Notes: generated by a model not told the origin, from the letters alone. Shown: positions 37,589 to 47,781, counted from the stretch's first letter. The stretch is 64,000 nt of DNA from Gilliamella apis (GCF_002142155.1 NZ_NASD01000011.1:1-64000), one strand, 5' to 3'. Translations and numbers: made by a program.

Positions 37589-38983
37589 ATGCATATTCAT
37601 ATTCTTGGGATTTGTGGCACATTTATGGGCGGCATTGCATTAATCGCTCGCTCATTGGGTCATAAAGTCACGGGTTCAGACAAAAATGTTTACCCACCAA
37701 TGAGTACGCTACTACAAAAAGAACATATTGATATTATTGAAGGAGATGATCCTTCACAATTAAACCCTATTCCGGATCTGGTAATTATTGGTAATGCCTT
37801 ATCAAGAGGCAATCCTTGTGTTGAATATATTTTAGATAACAACATTCCTTATATTTCTGCTCCTCAATGGCTACATGACAACGTTTTACGTGAACGATGG
37901 GTAATCGCTGTTGCTGGAACGCATGGTAAAACAACAACAGCAGGTATGGTTAACTGGATTTTAGAGAAACAAGGCTATAACCAAGGTTTTGTTATTGGTG
38001 GCGTACCCGGTAATTTTGAAGTATCCGCAAGGCTAGGTGAAGGTAACTTTTTCGTTATCGAAGCCGATGAATATGATTGTTCATTTTTTGATAAACGTTC
38101 TAAATTTATGCATTATTGCCCAAAAACGTTAATTATGAACAATTTGGAATTTGATCATGCAGATATTTTTGATGATCTCAGTTCAATTCAAAAACAATTT
38201 CATCACTTAGTTCGTTTAGTGCCAAGTAAAGGGTTGATAATTTCCCCGCAAGAAGATGTCAATTTAAAACAAGTTTTAGCCAAAGGTTGTTGGAGTGAGC
38301 AATCATTCACCGAATCAGAAAATGGCTGGATGGCGAAAAAAATCGCTAATGATGCGAGCCAATTTACTGTTTACTTTAACAATGAACAGGTTGGTGAAGT
38401 TAACTATTCTCTTGTTGGTGAACATAATATGCATAATGCCTTAATGGCTATTGCAGCGGCACATAATGTCGGTATTAAACCAGCTGATGCTTGTTTAGCA
38501 CTTGGATCGTTTTTAAATGCCAAAAGACGTTTAGAGTTATATGGCGAAGTTAATGATATTGAGATTTATGATGATTTTGCCCATCATCCAACTGCAATAT
38601 TAGCAACTTTAGAAGCATTACGCAGCAAAATTGGGGCAAATCGAAGAATATTGGCAGTTTTAGAGCCTCGTTCGAATACCATGAAACTAGGCATATCGAA
38701 AGATGAACTTGCGCCATCATTAGGTCGTGCAGATGAAATATATATGTTTCAACCAGAACAACTACCTTGGTTAGTTGCTGATGTGGTTGATGCTTGTATT
38801 CAACCAGCTTATTGGTCTGGTGATATTGATTTATTAGTTGAGATGATTACTAAATCAGCTAAACCAACTGATGCAATCTTGATTATGAGTAATGGTGGTT
38901 TTAATGGCATTCATAATAAAATTTTAAAAAATCTGCAAAAACAGCAAATAAAAAATAAACAAGAAGAAAAATTGCGGCATTAA
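37589..38983 (+). CDS. mpl: UDP-MurNAc:L-Ala-gamma-D-Glu-meso-DAP ligase
   Basis: Mpl recycles the murein tripeptide by attaching it to UDP-MurNAc. The 464 residues have the N-terminal Rossmann motif HILGICGTFMGGIALIA, the Mur-ligase ATP loop AVAGTHGKTTTAGM near residue 110, EADEYDCSFFDKRSKF near 163 and YDDFAHHPTAI near 335. Length and motifs match E. coli Mpl. An AAGGACC site precedes the ATG. Confidence 0.96.
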   Translation: MHIHILGICGTFMGGIALIARSLGHKVTGSDKNVYPPMSTLLQKEHIDIIEGDDPSQLNPIPDLVIIGNALSRGNPCVEYILDNNIPYISAPQWLHDNVLRERWVIAVAGTHGKTTTAGMVNWILEKQGYNQGFVIGGVPGNFEVSARLGEGNFFVIEADEYDCSFFDKRSKFMHYCPKTLIMNNLEFDHADIFDDLSSIQKQFHHLVRLVPSKGLIISPQEDVNLKQVLAKGCWSEQSFTESENGWMAKKIANDASQFTVYFNNEQVGEVNYSLVGEHNMHNALMAIAAAHNVGIKPADACLALGSFLNAKRRLELYGEVNDIEIYDDFAHHPTAILATLEALRSKIGANRRILAVLEPRSNTMKLGISKDELAPSLGRADEIYMFQPEQLPWLVADVVDACIQPAYWSGDIDLLVEMITKSAKPTDAILIMSNGGFNGIHNKILKNLQKQQIKNKQEEKLRH

Positions 38984-38998
38984 TAACTACATTCCAAT

Positions 38999-39028
38999 AT
39001 GACATGTCATTTTTAGTGGCATGTCATC
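38999..39028 (+). terminator. Possible mpl terminator
   Basis: ATGACATG pairs with CATGTCAT across about 13 bases, shortly after the mpl stop codon. There is no clear T-run behind it. Confidence 0.4.
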
Positions 39029-39029
39029 G

Positions 39030-39388
39030 CTATATATTTTAATCCATTATATTATCTTTTATTAGGTATTAATCTACATATGTTATACAAATAATAACTT
39101 ATTTGCTAAGAACTAATTGGCGAACAAGATAAATACTATGAATAAATAAGCTAGTTATCAAAAGCTATAACTAGACAGATAATTAGAAAATCGAATAATA
39201 TAAATATTATTTATTATTTCTAAATAATAAGGAAAAACGCCTTTATAAGTACTAATTAGGACGATTTAACTGATAAATTGATAATATAGTAAATTTATCT
39301 GTAACTACTGTTGATTAATAGAATAACTAATACACCATTTATATTAGACATGGTATTAAATCTCCGCTTATAAAATTGAGGATAGTAC
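39030..39388. other. AT-rich intergenic region
   Basis: This is the upstream region of the XRE regulator gene. It has several AT-only inverted repeats (for example CTAGTTAT..ATAACTAG near 39150), but I see no gene and no convincing promoter. Confidence 0.4.
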
Positions 39389-39745
39389 ATGAATGACAAT
39401 ACCGACATGATTAAAATGTTATGTCGCAGAATAAAAATGGCAAGAATTGAGAAAAATTTATCACAGCTAGAGCTGGCTAATAAAGCCCAAATAGGTATTG
39501 CCACAATAAAACGTATTGAACATGGAAAATCAATTACTTTACAAACATTAATTGCTGTTTTAAAAGGCTTAGATGAACTTGACCAACTGAACAATTTATT
39601 GGCCTATAATGAAATAATGCATAAAACATCATCAGAACAACCAAAACGAAAAAAACGTTGTTTCAAAAAAGACGAAAAAATAGATATGTTAGTAAATAAT
39701 GATTTTCTACGTTCAAAAGTTAATACAATGCGTTGGAAATACTAA
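39389..39745 (+). CDS. XRE-family DNA-binding protein
   Basis: The 118-residue protein has a Cro/C1-type helix-turn-helix at residues 10-65, including MARIEKNLSQLELANKAQIGIATIKRIEHGKSITLQTLIAVLKGL. The tail is basic (PKRKKRC) with no recognisable domain. Such short proteins act as repressors, often of nearby genes or as antitoxins. No toxin gene is adjacent, so the role is open. A GAGGATAGT site precedes the ATG. Confidence 0.85.
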   Translation: MNDNTDMIKMLCRRIKMARIEKNLSQLELANKAQIGIATIKRIEHGKSITLQTLIAVLKGLDELDQLNNLLAYNEIMHKTSSEQPKRKKRCFKKDEKIDMLVNNDFLRSKVNTMRWKY

Positions 39746-39756
39746 GTTGATTGGCT

Positions 39757-39785
39757 ATTTTCGCCGATTTTATATCGGCGAAAAT
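39757..39785. terminator. Bidirectional terminator between XRE gene and sdaA
   Basis: ATTTTCGCCGAT and ATCGGCGAAAAT form a perfect stem around TTTAT between two convergent genes, with T-runs in both directions. Confidence 0.85.
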
Positions 39786-39802
39786 AAACAAAATGATTAA
39801 AA

Positions 39803-41170
39803 TTAATTACAGTGAACCGTAATAGCTAATCCACCACGCGATGTTTCACGATATTTTGCATTCATATCCTTTCCTGTTTCATACATAGTTTCAATAACTT
39901 TATCTAAGGATACTTTTGCAACAGTTGTTCTTCTTAACGCCATTCGAGTGGCATTGATTGCTTTTACTGCAGCTATTGCATTACGTTCAATACAAGGAAC
40001 TTGAACTTGTCCTGCAACTGGATCACAGGTTAAACCCAAATTATGTTCCATCGCTATTTCAGCAGCCATACAAACCTGCTGAGGGTTTCCTCCTAAGAGT
40101 TCAGCCAAACCTGCTGCAGCCATAGAACAAGCAACCCCCACTTCACCCTGGCAACCAACTTCGGCACCAGAAATAGAAGCATTCATTTGGTAAAGTTGCC
40201 CTATAGCACCACAAGTTAAGAAAAAACGAATATAGATATCAGGTGTTACCGGATTGATAAATTTATTATAATAAGCAATTACAGCAGGTATAATACCACA
40301 AGCACCATTTGTTGGAGCTGTTACCACTCGCCCACCAGCAGCATTTTCTTCACTAACCGCGAGAGCAAACATATTAACCCAATCAATAATAACCATTGGG
40401 TCATTAATAATACCATCTTTTGTGGTCGATAATTGCCGATATAATGAAAATGCTCGACGTGGAACTTTAAGTGGTCCAGGTAATAAACCTTCTGTATTCA
40501 TTCCGCGTTTAATACAATCTAAAATTGTTCCGCCCACTCGCTCAAAATAGTTTTCTATTTCTTCATATGTATGTAACTGTAACTCATTCTTCATCATTAT
40601 GCTGGAAATAGACAATGAATTATCTTCACAGAGATTAAGTAGCTGTGCTGCTGATGAAAAAGAATATGGTAACTTTACTGAATTTTGCTCTTCCTGACCA
40701 AATTTCTCTTCTTCAACAATTTTACCACCACCAACAGAATAATACGTTTTTTGTAATAATAACGTCTCTCCATTATAAGCACTCAATGTCATACCATTTT
40801 CATGTAATGGTAAAAATTTTGAATGAAATACCATACATTGATCGAGAGGAAAATCAATTTCATACCTATTATTATAAATTGATAATCGATTGGTCTGAGT
40901 CACTGTTTCTATAAATAATGGAATATTATCGATATCCACACTATCAGGCTTTTCGCCAGCTAATCCCATAATAATGGCAATATCAGTTTGATGCCCTTTA
41001 CCTGTTAATGATAAAGAGCCGTAAACATCAGCAACAATTTTAGTAACCGACGACATCAAATTTGCACTAATCAACTGATCAATGAAGATTTTTCCTGCTA
41101 TCATTGGTCCCACTGTATGAGAACTAGAAGGACCTATACCGATTTTAAATATTTCAAATACTGAACTCAT
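39803..41170 (-). CDS. sdaA: L-serine ammonia-lyase (iron-sulfur type)
   Basis: The enzyme deaminates L-serine to pyruvate using an oxygen-labile 4Fe-4S cluster. The 455 residues begin MSSVFEIFKIGIGPSSSHTVGPM, the family signature, and hold the cluster cysteines in VACSMAAAGLAELL, HNLGLTCDPVAG and VQVPCIERNAI. It follows a serine-type carrier gene on the same strand, so the pair resembles E. coli sdaC-sdaB. The choice of sdaA over sdaB as name is not firm. Confidence 0.95.
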   Translation of the reverse strand: MSSVFEIFKIGIGPSSSHTVGPMIAGKIFIDQLISANLMSSVTKIVADVYGSLSLTGKGHQTDIAIIMGLAGEKPDSVDIDNIPLFIETVTQTNRLSIYNNRYEIDFPLDQCMVFHSKFLPLHENGMTLSAYNGETLLLQKTYYSVGGGKIVEEEKFGQEEQNSVKLPYSFSSAAQLLNLCEDNSLSISSIMMKNELQLHTYEEIENYFERVGGTILDCIKRGMNTEGLLPGPLKVPRRAFSLYRQLSTTKDGIINDPMVIIDWVNMFALAVSEENAAGGRVVTAPTNGACGIIPAVIAYYNKFINPVTPDIYIRFFLTCGAIGQLYQMNASISGAEVGCQGEVGVACSMAAAGLAELLGGNPQQVCMAAEIAMEHNLGLTCDPVAGQVQVPCIERNAIAAVKAINATRMALRRTTVAKVSLDKVIETMYETGKDMNAKYRETSRGGLAITVHCN

Positions 41171-41400
41171 ATTTTCCCTTTTTTATACCTAATTTTAAAT
41201 CGATAACAATTATCAATATTATAAATTATAACTGTGAGCAAAAATGCAGTAAAACCTATAAGTTTATACAAGTTATTTCAAATCTTATGTTAAGATTTCC
41301 GCAAATAAATTATTTGCCACTCACTCCTTCTATTGATCAATAAAACAATCGACTTTACTACATAACACATAAACAGTTATGGTTTTTAATTAATGCAAAT

Positions 41401-42702
41401 TTAAATTAAATTATAAATAGCTGCTGAAATCGCAATCATTCCCATAACAACAATAAATATATTACTAATTTTACCTTTATACTTTTCTAATATAGGCAAT
41501 CTATGGATTGCGTACATTGGCATTAAAAATAGTAATATCGCTAGAATTGGACCACCTAATGATTCAATTAACCCCAAAATACTTGGATTTAGTGTCGCAA
41601 TACCCCATGCAGTAATGAACATAAAAACAATGGCAATTTTATCGAGTTTTTTTGGCGAAATTGTTTTATTACAGCTACGTAGTGCCTTATTAACAAGGCC
41701 ATTAAATCCTTCTTTACCACCTAAATAGTGACCTAAAAATGATTTAGCCATAGCAATAAAGGCAATTGGAGGACCAATGTACTCAATTACTGGTGAATTA
41801 AATCGATTAGCTAAATAAGATAATGTTGAAATATTTTGAGCTTTTGCATCTAATAGCTCTGCAGGGGTTAGGCAAAGCGCACAACTAAAGACAAAAAACA
41901 TGACAGTAACCACCATCATAATATTACTAGCTGCAATAATTTTACTACATTTAGGTTCAGCAAATACTTCACCATATTCTCTACGTTTAGCTACGGCTAA
42001 AGATGAGATAATAGGTGAATGATTAAATGCAAATACCATTACGGGTATAACTAGCCATAGTGTCATTAAAATACTACGTCCACCTTCATTAGCTGTATTA
42101 CTAAATGAAAAATTTGTGAAAAGTTCACCATTCCATTCAGGAATTAAAAACAAAGCCAAAATCATTAACACTGCAATAAAAGGAAAAACCAATATTGACA
42201 TAACTTTAACAATAAGTTCTTCACCAAAATGTACAATCATCATTAAAAAAGCAACTAAAAAGAATGAAAGTAAAGCTCGAGGAGGAGGCTCCATGCCTAA
42301 TTGATGAACTATAAAGCTATCAACAGTATTAGTAATACCGACACTATAAACTAATAAAATCGGATAAATCGCAAAAAAATAGAGTAGTGTTATCCAATTT
42401 CCTGCAGTGCGTCCAAATGCTTCTTCAACCACTACTGTTATATCACCATCAGGGCTTTTGCCCGATAAAACAAACCGACACAAAGCTTGATGAGCAAAGA
42501 ATGTCATTGGGAAAGCAAGCATTAACATCACCAATAACGGGATTAATCCTCCGACTCCTGCATTGATAGGAAGAAATAGTACCCCCGCTCCAATAGCTGT
42601 TCCATAAAGGCTAAGCATCCATAATGTATCACTTTTACGCCATTTCGGTAATTTCGATGAGCTTTTATCTTCAAATATGTCCTTATTAATCGTATGTCCC
42701 AT
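41401..42702 (-). CDS. sdaC: HAAAP-family serine/threonine transporter (SdaC-like)
   Basis: The 433-residue membrane protein has eleven hydrophobic segments and SdaC-like motifs: WMLSLYGTAIGAGVLFLPINAG near residue 28, VFAFNHSPIISSLAVAKRREYG near 220 and FLGHYLGGKEGFNG near 322. It imports serine with protons. The serine deaminase gene lies 230 bases downstream. A perfect CRP site about 60 bases upstream of the start implies catabolite control, as known for E. coli sdaC. The start follows GGAGA. Confidence 0.9.
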   Translation of the reverse strand: MGHTINKDIFEDKSSSKLPKWRKSDTLWMLSLYGTAIGAGVLFLPINAGVGGLIPLLVMLMLAFPMTFFAHQALCRFVLSGKSPDGDITVVVEEAFGRTAGNWITLLYFFAIYPILLVYSVGITNTVDSFIVHQLGMEPPPRALLSFFLVAFLMMIVHFGEELIVKVMSILVFPFIAVLMILALFLIPEWNGELFTNFSFSNTANEGGRSILMTLWLVIPVMVFAFNHSPIISSLAVAKRREYGEVFAEPKCSKIIAASNIMMVVTVMFFVFSCALCLTPAELLDAKAQNISTLSYLANRFNSPVIEYIGPPIAFIAMAKSFLGHYLGGKEGFNGLVNKALRSCNKTISPKKLDKIAIVFMFITAWGIATLNPSILGLIESLGGPILAILLFLMPMYAIHRLPILEKYKGKISNIFIVVMGMIAISAAIYNLI

Positions 42703-42762
42703 ATTGAATATCTCCTTAATCTAAAATTCGCGCGTATGATATCAATAATTAAACTTTTGTAG

Positions 42763-42778
42763 TGTGACCTTCATCACA
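42763..42778. promoter_or_regulatory. CRP-binding site upstream of sdaC
   Basis: TGTGACCTTCATCACA matches the CRP half-sites TGTGA and TCACA exactly, with the correct 6-base spacer. It lies 61 bases before the sdaC start codon, consistent with activation by cAMP-CRP. Confidence 0.85.
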
Positions 42779-42779
42779 T

Positions 42780-43204
42780 TAATCGCAAAATTATTCAATA
42801 TAATCAATAACATAATGATATCTATTTTGATACTTAAGCTACTTAAATTTGTTAAAGAATCATTTTTGACACCTATAAATAAGTAACCTGACATAATTTA
42901 TGTTTGAATTGAGTTCTAATCGATAAGTAATAACAGAGTCATTACTCATTATTTTAGTTAAAAACAATAATAAAATTATTTTGGTATCCTAATATTTAAA
43001 AAAATCTAAGTTATAAATAACGTTGATTTATAGTATTTGTAATATGGGGTATGTGATCAAGATTAGCGTTATTAAGTTTCTCAAGATAAGACACAAGAAA
43101 ACTTATTCGTAATGATAAATAAACAACGAATTATATTTAGTACTATATTATGCTGATAACCATTACCTAATCAGACTATTAATTAAGATTAAATTATTAG
43201 CATA
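42780..43204. other. Long AT-rich intergenic region
   Basis: About 425 bases between the sdaC regulatory region and the terminator of the gene at 43264. I see no open frame of note, no RNA gene and no clear repeat. Confidence 0.4.
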
Positions 43205-43263
43205 AAAATTTTTGAGGAACGGGGTTTTTGACAACTAATTTTAGTTAAAAACTCTCAAAATTT
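43205..43263 (-). terminator. Complex hairpin after the hypothetical gene
   Basis: On the minus strand AAAATTTTGAG pairs with CTCAAAAATTTT across an inner AACTAAAATTAGTT hairpin and GTTTTT/AAAAAC. Within it, TTTTGAGGAACGGGGTTTTT recurs with one mismatch in the terminator at 29784. Confidence 0.55.
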
Positions 43264-43713
43264 TTATATCGAATCATAGTAACAAACAACACCTAAATCT
43301 GACCGTATAATTTCCATAAAGCCACCAGACAATATTTCAGATGTGTCGTGGAAAAAACTAGGTTTTTCTTTTAATATCAATTTACCATAAAACTTATTTT
43401 CAAAATATAAATCGCCATCATCAGTAATGGTAAAATGGTCATCAGGCTGAATAAAACTATCACAAGGACATTCCATTATATATTCCTTTGTATTAGACAG
43501 TCGACTACAACCATCAGTTCGCCAATAAAACTCTAATACCTCTTGATAACTTAAATCAAACAAATGATATTTAGCAAATTTAATTGGCCAATATAAAATA
43601 AGACCTATTAAAAAGAGAAAGAATAAACGTTGTTTTAATTTAGGTATGTTCAATTTGTCCATATTGTTTAGTAACTTATTCTCAATAAAAGAAAATTTAT
43701 CACATATAAACAT
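43264..43713 (-). CDS. Hypothetical membrane-anchored protein
   Basis: The 149-residue product has one hydrophobic segment (RLFFLFLIGLILYWPI, residues 29-44) and a predicted extracytoplasmic part with CSRLSNTKEYIMECPC and a beta-rich stretch FTITDDGDLYFENKFYGKLIL. A later ATG at 43662 (MDKLNIP) would place the anchor nearer the start and may be the real one; neither start has a strong ribosome-binding site. I do not recognise the family. Confidence 0.65.
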   Translation of the reverse strand: MFICDKFSFIENKLLNNMDKLNIPKLKQRLFFLFLIGLILYWPIKFAKYHLFDLSYQEVLEFYWRTDGCSRLSNTKEYIMECPCDSFIQPDDHFTITDDGDLYFENKFYGKLILKEKPSFFHDTSEILSGGFMEIIRSDLGVVCYYDSI

Positions 43714-43821
43714 TTATAACCATATTTACTAATAAAATTACTTTTGTGTTGCGCTTGGTACTGCTAAACTAGCTAACATTTTTATTATATTTATATATAA
43801 ATTATTTTTCGGGATAAATGT

Positions 43822-45537
43822 ATGCGAACCAGTAAATATCTTCTATCTACATTAAAAGAAACGCCAGCAGATGCTGAAGTAATTAGCCATCAATTAATGT
43901 TACGTGCCGGTATGATCCGTAAAGTTGCTGCCGGATTATATACATGGCTACCCACAGGTTATCGCGTACTAAAAAAAGTCGAAAATATTGTTCGTGAAGA
44001 GATGAATAAAGCCGGTGCAATTGAAGTATTAATGCCGGTGGTACAACCTGCCGATATATGGCAAGAAAGTGGTCGCTGGGAACAATATGGTCCTGAATTA
44101 TTACGTATTAAAGATCGTGGCGATCGTGATTTTGTCTTAGGGCCAACTCATGAAGAAGTAATCACTGACTTACTACGTAATGAAGTGAGTTCTTATAAGC
44201 AATTACCGCTAAATGTTTATCAAATTCAAACTAAATTCCGCGACGAAGTCCGCCCTCGTTTTGGTGTGATGCGTTCACGTGAATTTATTATGAAAGATGC
44301 ATACTCATTCCACACATCGCAAGAATCATTACAAGAAACTTATGATGATATGTATAAAGCTTACAGTGCAGTATTTACTCGGGCTGGCTTAAATTTTAGA
44401 GCGGTACGTGCTGATACAGGCTCAATTGGTGGTAACTGGTCACATGAATTTCAAGTATTAGCGGATAGTGGCGAAGATGATATTGTCTTTTCAACGGAAT
44501 CCGATTATGCCGCCAATATTGAAATGGCACAAGCACAAGCACCAACTCAAACTCGCCAATCTCCAACCAAAGAGATGCAATTAGTTGATACTCCAAATGC
44601 CAAAACTATAGATGAATTAGTAGCACAATTCAATTTACCAATTGAAAAAACCGTTAAAACATTAATGGTTAAAGCCACTAAAGAGAGTGGTCACCAACTA
44701 GTGGCTTTATTAGTGCGTGGTGATCATACCTTAAACGAAATCAAAGCGGAAAAAATCGATATTGTTGCGTCTCCACTTGAATTTGCAACCGAAGATGAAA
44801 TTCGTGCGTTAGTCAATGCAGGACCGGGCTCTTTAGGACCAATAAACCTAAATATGCCAATGATTATTGACCGTGATGTTGCTGTAATGAGTGATTTTGC
44901 TGCCGGTGCCAATATTGACCATAAACATTATTTCAATATCAATTGGCAACGCGATGTTGCTTTACCTCGCGTCGAAGATATTCGTAATGTAGTCGAAGGT
45001 GATATTAGCCCAGACGGCAAAGGTACATTGCAAATTAAGCGTGGTATTGAAGTTGGGCATATCTTCCAACTTGGTACTAAATATTCAGAAGCCATGAAAG
45101 CAACAGTGCAAGGTGAAGATGGCCAAAATCATGTGATGATCATGGGTTGTTATGGTATTGGCGTTAGCCGAATAGTTGCCGCTGCAATCGAACAATGCCA
45201 CGACGATCGTGGAATTATTTGGCCAGAAGCCATAGCACCATTTAGCGTTGTTATTATTCCAATGAATATGCACAAATCTGAAAGAGTACAAGCGACTGCA
45301 GAAAAACTCTATGCCGATCTACAAGCTGCCGGTATTGAAGTATTATTTGACGACCGTAAAGAGCGCCCTGGTGTAATGTTTGCTGATGCTGAATTAATTG
45401 GTATTCCACATACAATTGTTATTGGTGAACGTAACCTTGATAGTGGCAATGTAGAATATAAACATCGTGCAGGTGGCGATAAAGAATTGGTAAAAGTAGA
45501 CCAAATCCTTGAATTTATTAAAAGCCGTCAACAATAA
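43822..45537 (+). CDS. proS: Prolyl-tRNA synthetase
   Basis: ProS charges tRNA-Pro. The 571 residues are the bacterial-type enzyme, with class II motif 2 ([26 protein letters not shown]), the inserted editing domain between about 230 and 390, motif 3 ([15 protein letters not shown]) and the C-terminal anticodon domain ([21 protein letters not shown]). The independent deacylase YbaK at 58694 complements its proofreading by removing Cys from tRNA-Pro. Confidence 0.97.
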   Translation: MRTSKYLLSTLKETPADAEVISHQLMLRAGMIRKVAAGLYTWLPTGYRVLKKVENIVREEMNKAGAIEVLMPVVQPADIWQESGRWEQYGPELLRIKDRGDRDFVLGPTHEEVITDLLRNEVSSYKQLPLNVYQIQTKFRDEVRPRFGVMRSREFIMKDAYSFHTSQESLQETYDDMYKAYSAVFTRAGLNFRAVRADTGSIGGNWSHEFQVLADSGEDDIVFSTESDYAANIEMAQAQAPTQTRQSPTKEMQLVDTPNAKTIDELVAQFNLPIEKTVKTLMVKATKESGHQLVALLVRGDHTLNEIKAEKIDIVASPLEFATEDEIRALVNAGPGSLGPINLNMPMIIDRDVAVMSDFAAGANIDHKHYFNINWQRDVALPRVEDIRNVVEGDISPDGKGTLQIKRGIEVGHIFQLGTKYSEAMKATVQGEDGQNHVMIMGCYGIGVSRIVAAAIEQCHDDRGIIWPEAIAPFSVVIIPMNMHKSERVQATAEKLYADLQAAGIEVLFDDRKERPGVMFADAELIGIPHTIVIGERNLDSGNVEYKHRAGGDKELVKVDQILEFIKSRQQ

Positions 45538-45572
45538 ACACAAAAATAAACAATTGTAGTAATAATAAATAG

Positions 45573-45641
45573 GACACAACAAATAATGGCTCTCTTTGGT
45601 TTGCAAATTGCCCAAATAGTGAACATTATTTTGTTGTGTTA
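45573..45641. repeat. Long-armed inverted repeat after proS
   Basis: ACACAACAAATAAT (from about 45575) is matched by ATTATTTTGTTGTGT (ending near 45641) with one unpaired base, across about 40 bases. It may act as a terminator for proS or be the trace of a small mobile element. Confidence 0.4.
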
Positions 45642-45689
45642 CTTGATTTTTTATTAGCAGTTGTTAGTCTAAATTAATTCAAACCTCAT

Positions 45690-46137
45690 TGTGAATAACT
45701 TTTATCAAGTACCAAACGATATATATCGCTTGAACAATCCTCGTTAAAACAGATAAAACAGCTTGGTAAACTTAGCATTAAAACCATAATTAATCTGCGA
45801 TATGGCATAGTTTTCGAGATAAAGTTGTCAATACTGAAATTACTGAAGTTTGGATCAATATGCGAGCAGAAAATATTTCTGATAAAAAATAATTCAAATT
45901 CTTAAAACAATCAAAAATTCCCCTAAACTGAGATTAATTCATTGTTGGCATAGCAGTGACCGCACAGGCGTAGTTGTTGCTATGTATCGCTTAATTTTTC
46001 AAAACTGGAATAAACGTCAAGTTGTTGATGAATTAATGTAACCTGAGTTTAGAAATCATTAAAATATTTATCCCAATATCAAAAACTACATTAAGAATGT
46101 TGATGTTGAACAAATTCGCTATGCAGCATTGGAATAA
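45690..46137 (+). pseudogene. Decayed dual-specificity/tyrosine phosphatase gene
   Basis: Pieces of one protein can be followed through several frames: NNFYQVPNDIYR, then EQSSLKQIKQLGKLSIKTIINLRYG, then EVWINMRAENISDK, then IIQILKTIKNSPKLRLIHCWHSSDRTG with VVVAMYRLIFQNWNKRQVVDELM, and after two stops NIYPNIKNYIKNVDVEQIRY. HCWHxSDRTG is the cysteine-dependent phosphatase loop (HCxxGxDRTG) with one glycine lost. At least two frameshifts (near 45735 and 45890) and two stops (near 46040) make it a pseudogene. Intact relatives would be small exported phosphatases. Confidence 0.75.
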
Positions 46138-46267
46138 CATCATTATTTAATCGAGTAAATAAAATAATATAGAAGTAATAGCTCAAATTGATAAAATATT
46201 CAAAGTGATATTGTCTTTTTTTTAAGCTAGAATACTTAATTATTAATCTTTTTTATGAGTTAAAAGT

Positions 46268-47719
46268 ATGTTAAAAAAAGCAATCGCACTAATAGTATCT
46301 ACATCATTATTACTACAAAATGCATCGATCGTTTATGCAGATAACATTAAGCTACCCGATATGGGCACCGCAGCTGCAGCTACATTAAGCATCGGGCAAG
46401 AAAAAGAGATGGGCGATTATTATATGCGCTTGTTACGTGGTAGTGCTCCGATTATTAATGATCCGGTTTTAAATCAATACATCAATGATTTAGGGAAAAA
46501 ATTAGTTTCCAAATCAGAATCGGTACAAACGCCTTTTCACTTTTATGTTATGAGAAGTAATGTACTTAACGCCTTTGCTTTTTTTGGTGGCAATGTCGTT
46601 GTTCATTCAAAATTAATATTAGATACCGATAATGAAAGTCAATTAGCGTCAGTAATGGCTCATGAAATCGGACACGTAACACAACGCCATTTAGCACGAG
46701 CAATGGAGGCTCAAAATAGTAATAGTCCATACGTTTGGGGAGCAACACTTGGCTCGTTATTACTAACTTTAGCCAATCCAGAAGCTGGTATGGCGGCAAT
46801 GACAACCACTATGGCAAGCTCAACACAAAGTATGATTAGTTTTACCCAATCAAATGAACAAGAGGCAGATAGAGTTGGGCTTAGAACATTAACTAAAGCT
46901 GGATTTGATCCTTATGCTTCTTCTGAGTTTCTACAAAAACTCGCCGATCAAAGCCGCTTTAGCAGTAAGCCACCTGAAATCCTAATGACTCACCCTTTAC
47001 CTAATAGCCGTTTATCCGATATTCGTAATCGTTCATTACAATACTCAAAAAAGAATGTTACGCCATCTTTAAATTATTATTTAGCCAAAGCTAGAATAGC
47101 AATATTGATGAGTAATAAAACTAATGCAAGAATATTGATTGAAGATTATCGCAAACTGAATAATGAACAAAGTAAAATAGCGGTAATTTATGCTAATGCT
47201 TTAGTTGATTACAATAATAATAATTACCTAAAAGCCAAACAACAATTACAACCATTATTAGATAATGATCCAAATAATATCTGGTATATTGATCTAATGA
47301 CGGATATTGATTTAGCGCTTAATAATAGTAGTGCAGCAATTACTCGTCTTCAATCAGCATTAAAAAGATCACCTGATAGTTCCGCATTACAACTAAATTT
47401 AGCTAACGCTTATGTAAAAGCTCGAAATTACCAGCAAGCAGTGAGTTTATTACATCGTTATACTTTTGATCACAATGATGACACTAACGGTTGGGATTTG
47501 TTAATAACTGCTTATGGTGGACTAAAGTCAAGAGCTCAAGAGATGAGCGCACGGGCAGAGTCAGTGGCGCTAGAAGGAAAGTTTCCTGATGCGATTCGAT
47601 TATTAACTAATGCTAAAACTCAAGCAAAAGGTAATCAAACCTTAATTGCAAAAATTGATGCCAGAATTAATCAATTAAAACAGTTGCAAAAACGTTATGC
47701 TGTTTATAGTAGGAGATAG
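46268..47719 (+). CDS. bepA: Beta-barrel assembly-enhancing protease BepA
   Basis: BepA (YfgC) is a periplasmic M48 metalloprotease and chaperone for outer-membrane protein assembly, including LptD. The 483 residues have a signal peptide ending near residue 24, the zinc site VMAHEIGHVTQRHLARAME near 135, the third ligand in SNEQEADRVGLRTL near 200, and a C-terminal TPR region from about 270 (repeats such as NANALVDYNNNNYLKAKQQL). Length and domain order match E. coli BepA. Confidence 0.94.
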   Translation: MLKKAIALIVSTSLLLQNASIVYADNIKLPDMGTAAAATLSIGQEKEMGDYYMRLLRGSAPIINDPVLNQYINDLGKKLVSKSESVQTPFHFYVMRSNVLNAFAFFGGNVVVHSKLILDTDNESQLASVMAHEIGHVTQRHLARAMEAQNSNSPYVWGATLGSLLLTLANPEAGMAAMTTTMASSTQSMISFTQSNEQEADRVGLRTLTKAGFDPYASSEFLQKLADQSRFSSKPPEILMTHPLPNSRLSDIRNRSLQYSKKNVTPSLNYYLAKARIAILMSNKTNARILIEDYRKLNNEQSKIAVIYANALVDYNNNNYLKAKQQLQPLLDNDPNNIWYIDLMTDIDLALNNSSAAITRLQSALKRSPDSSALQLNLANAYVKARNYQQAVSLLHRYTFDHNDDTNGWDLLITAYGGLKSRAQEMSARAESVALEGKFPDAIRLLTNAKTQAKGNQTLIAKIDARINQLKQLQKRYAVYSRR

Positions 47720-47726
47720 ACTCGTA

Positions 47727-47764
47727 TTTCAGGCTAATGTTACTAATAGCATTAGCCTGAAAAT
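47727..47764. terminator. Bidirectional terminator between bepA and the phosphatase gene
   Basis: TTTCAGGCTAATG pairs with CATTAGCCTGAAA around TTACTAATAG between two convergent genes. Confidence 0.85.
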
Positions 47765-47781
47765 GTCACAAAAAATAGTAA

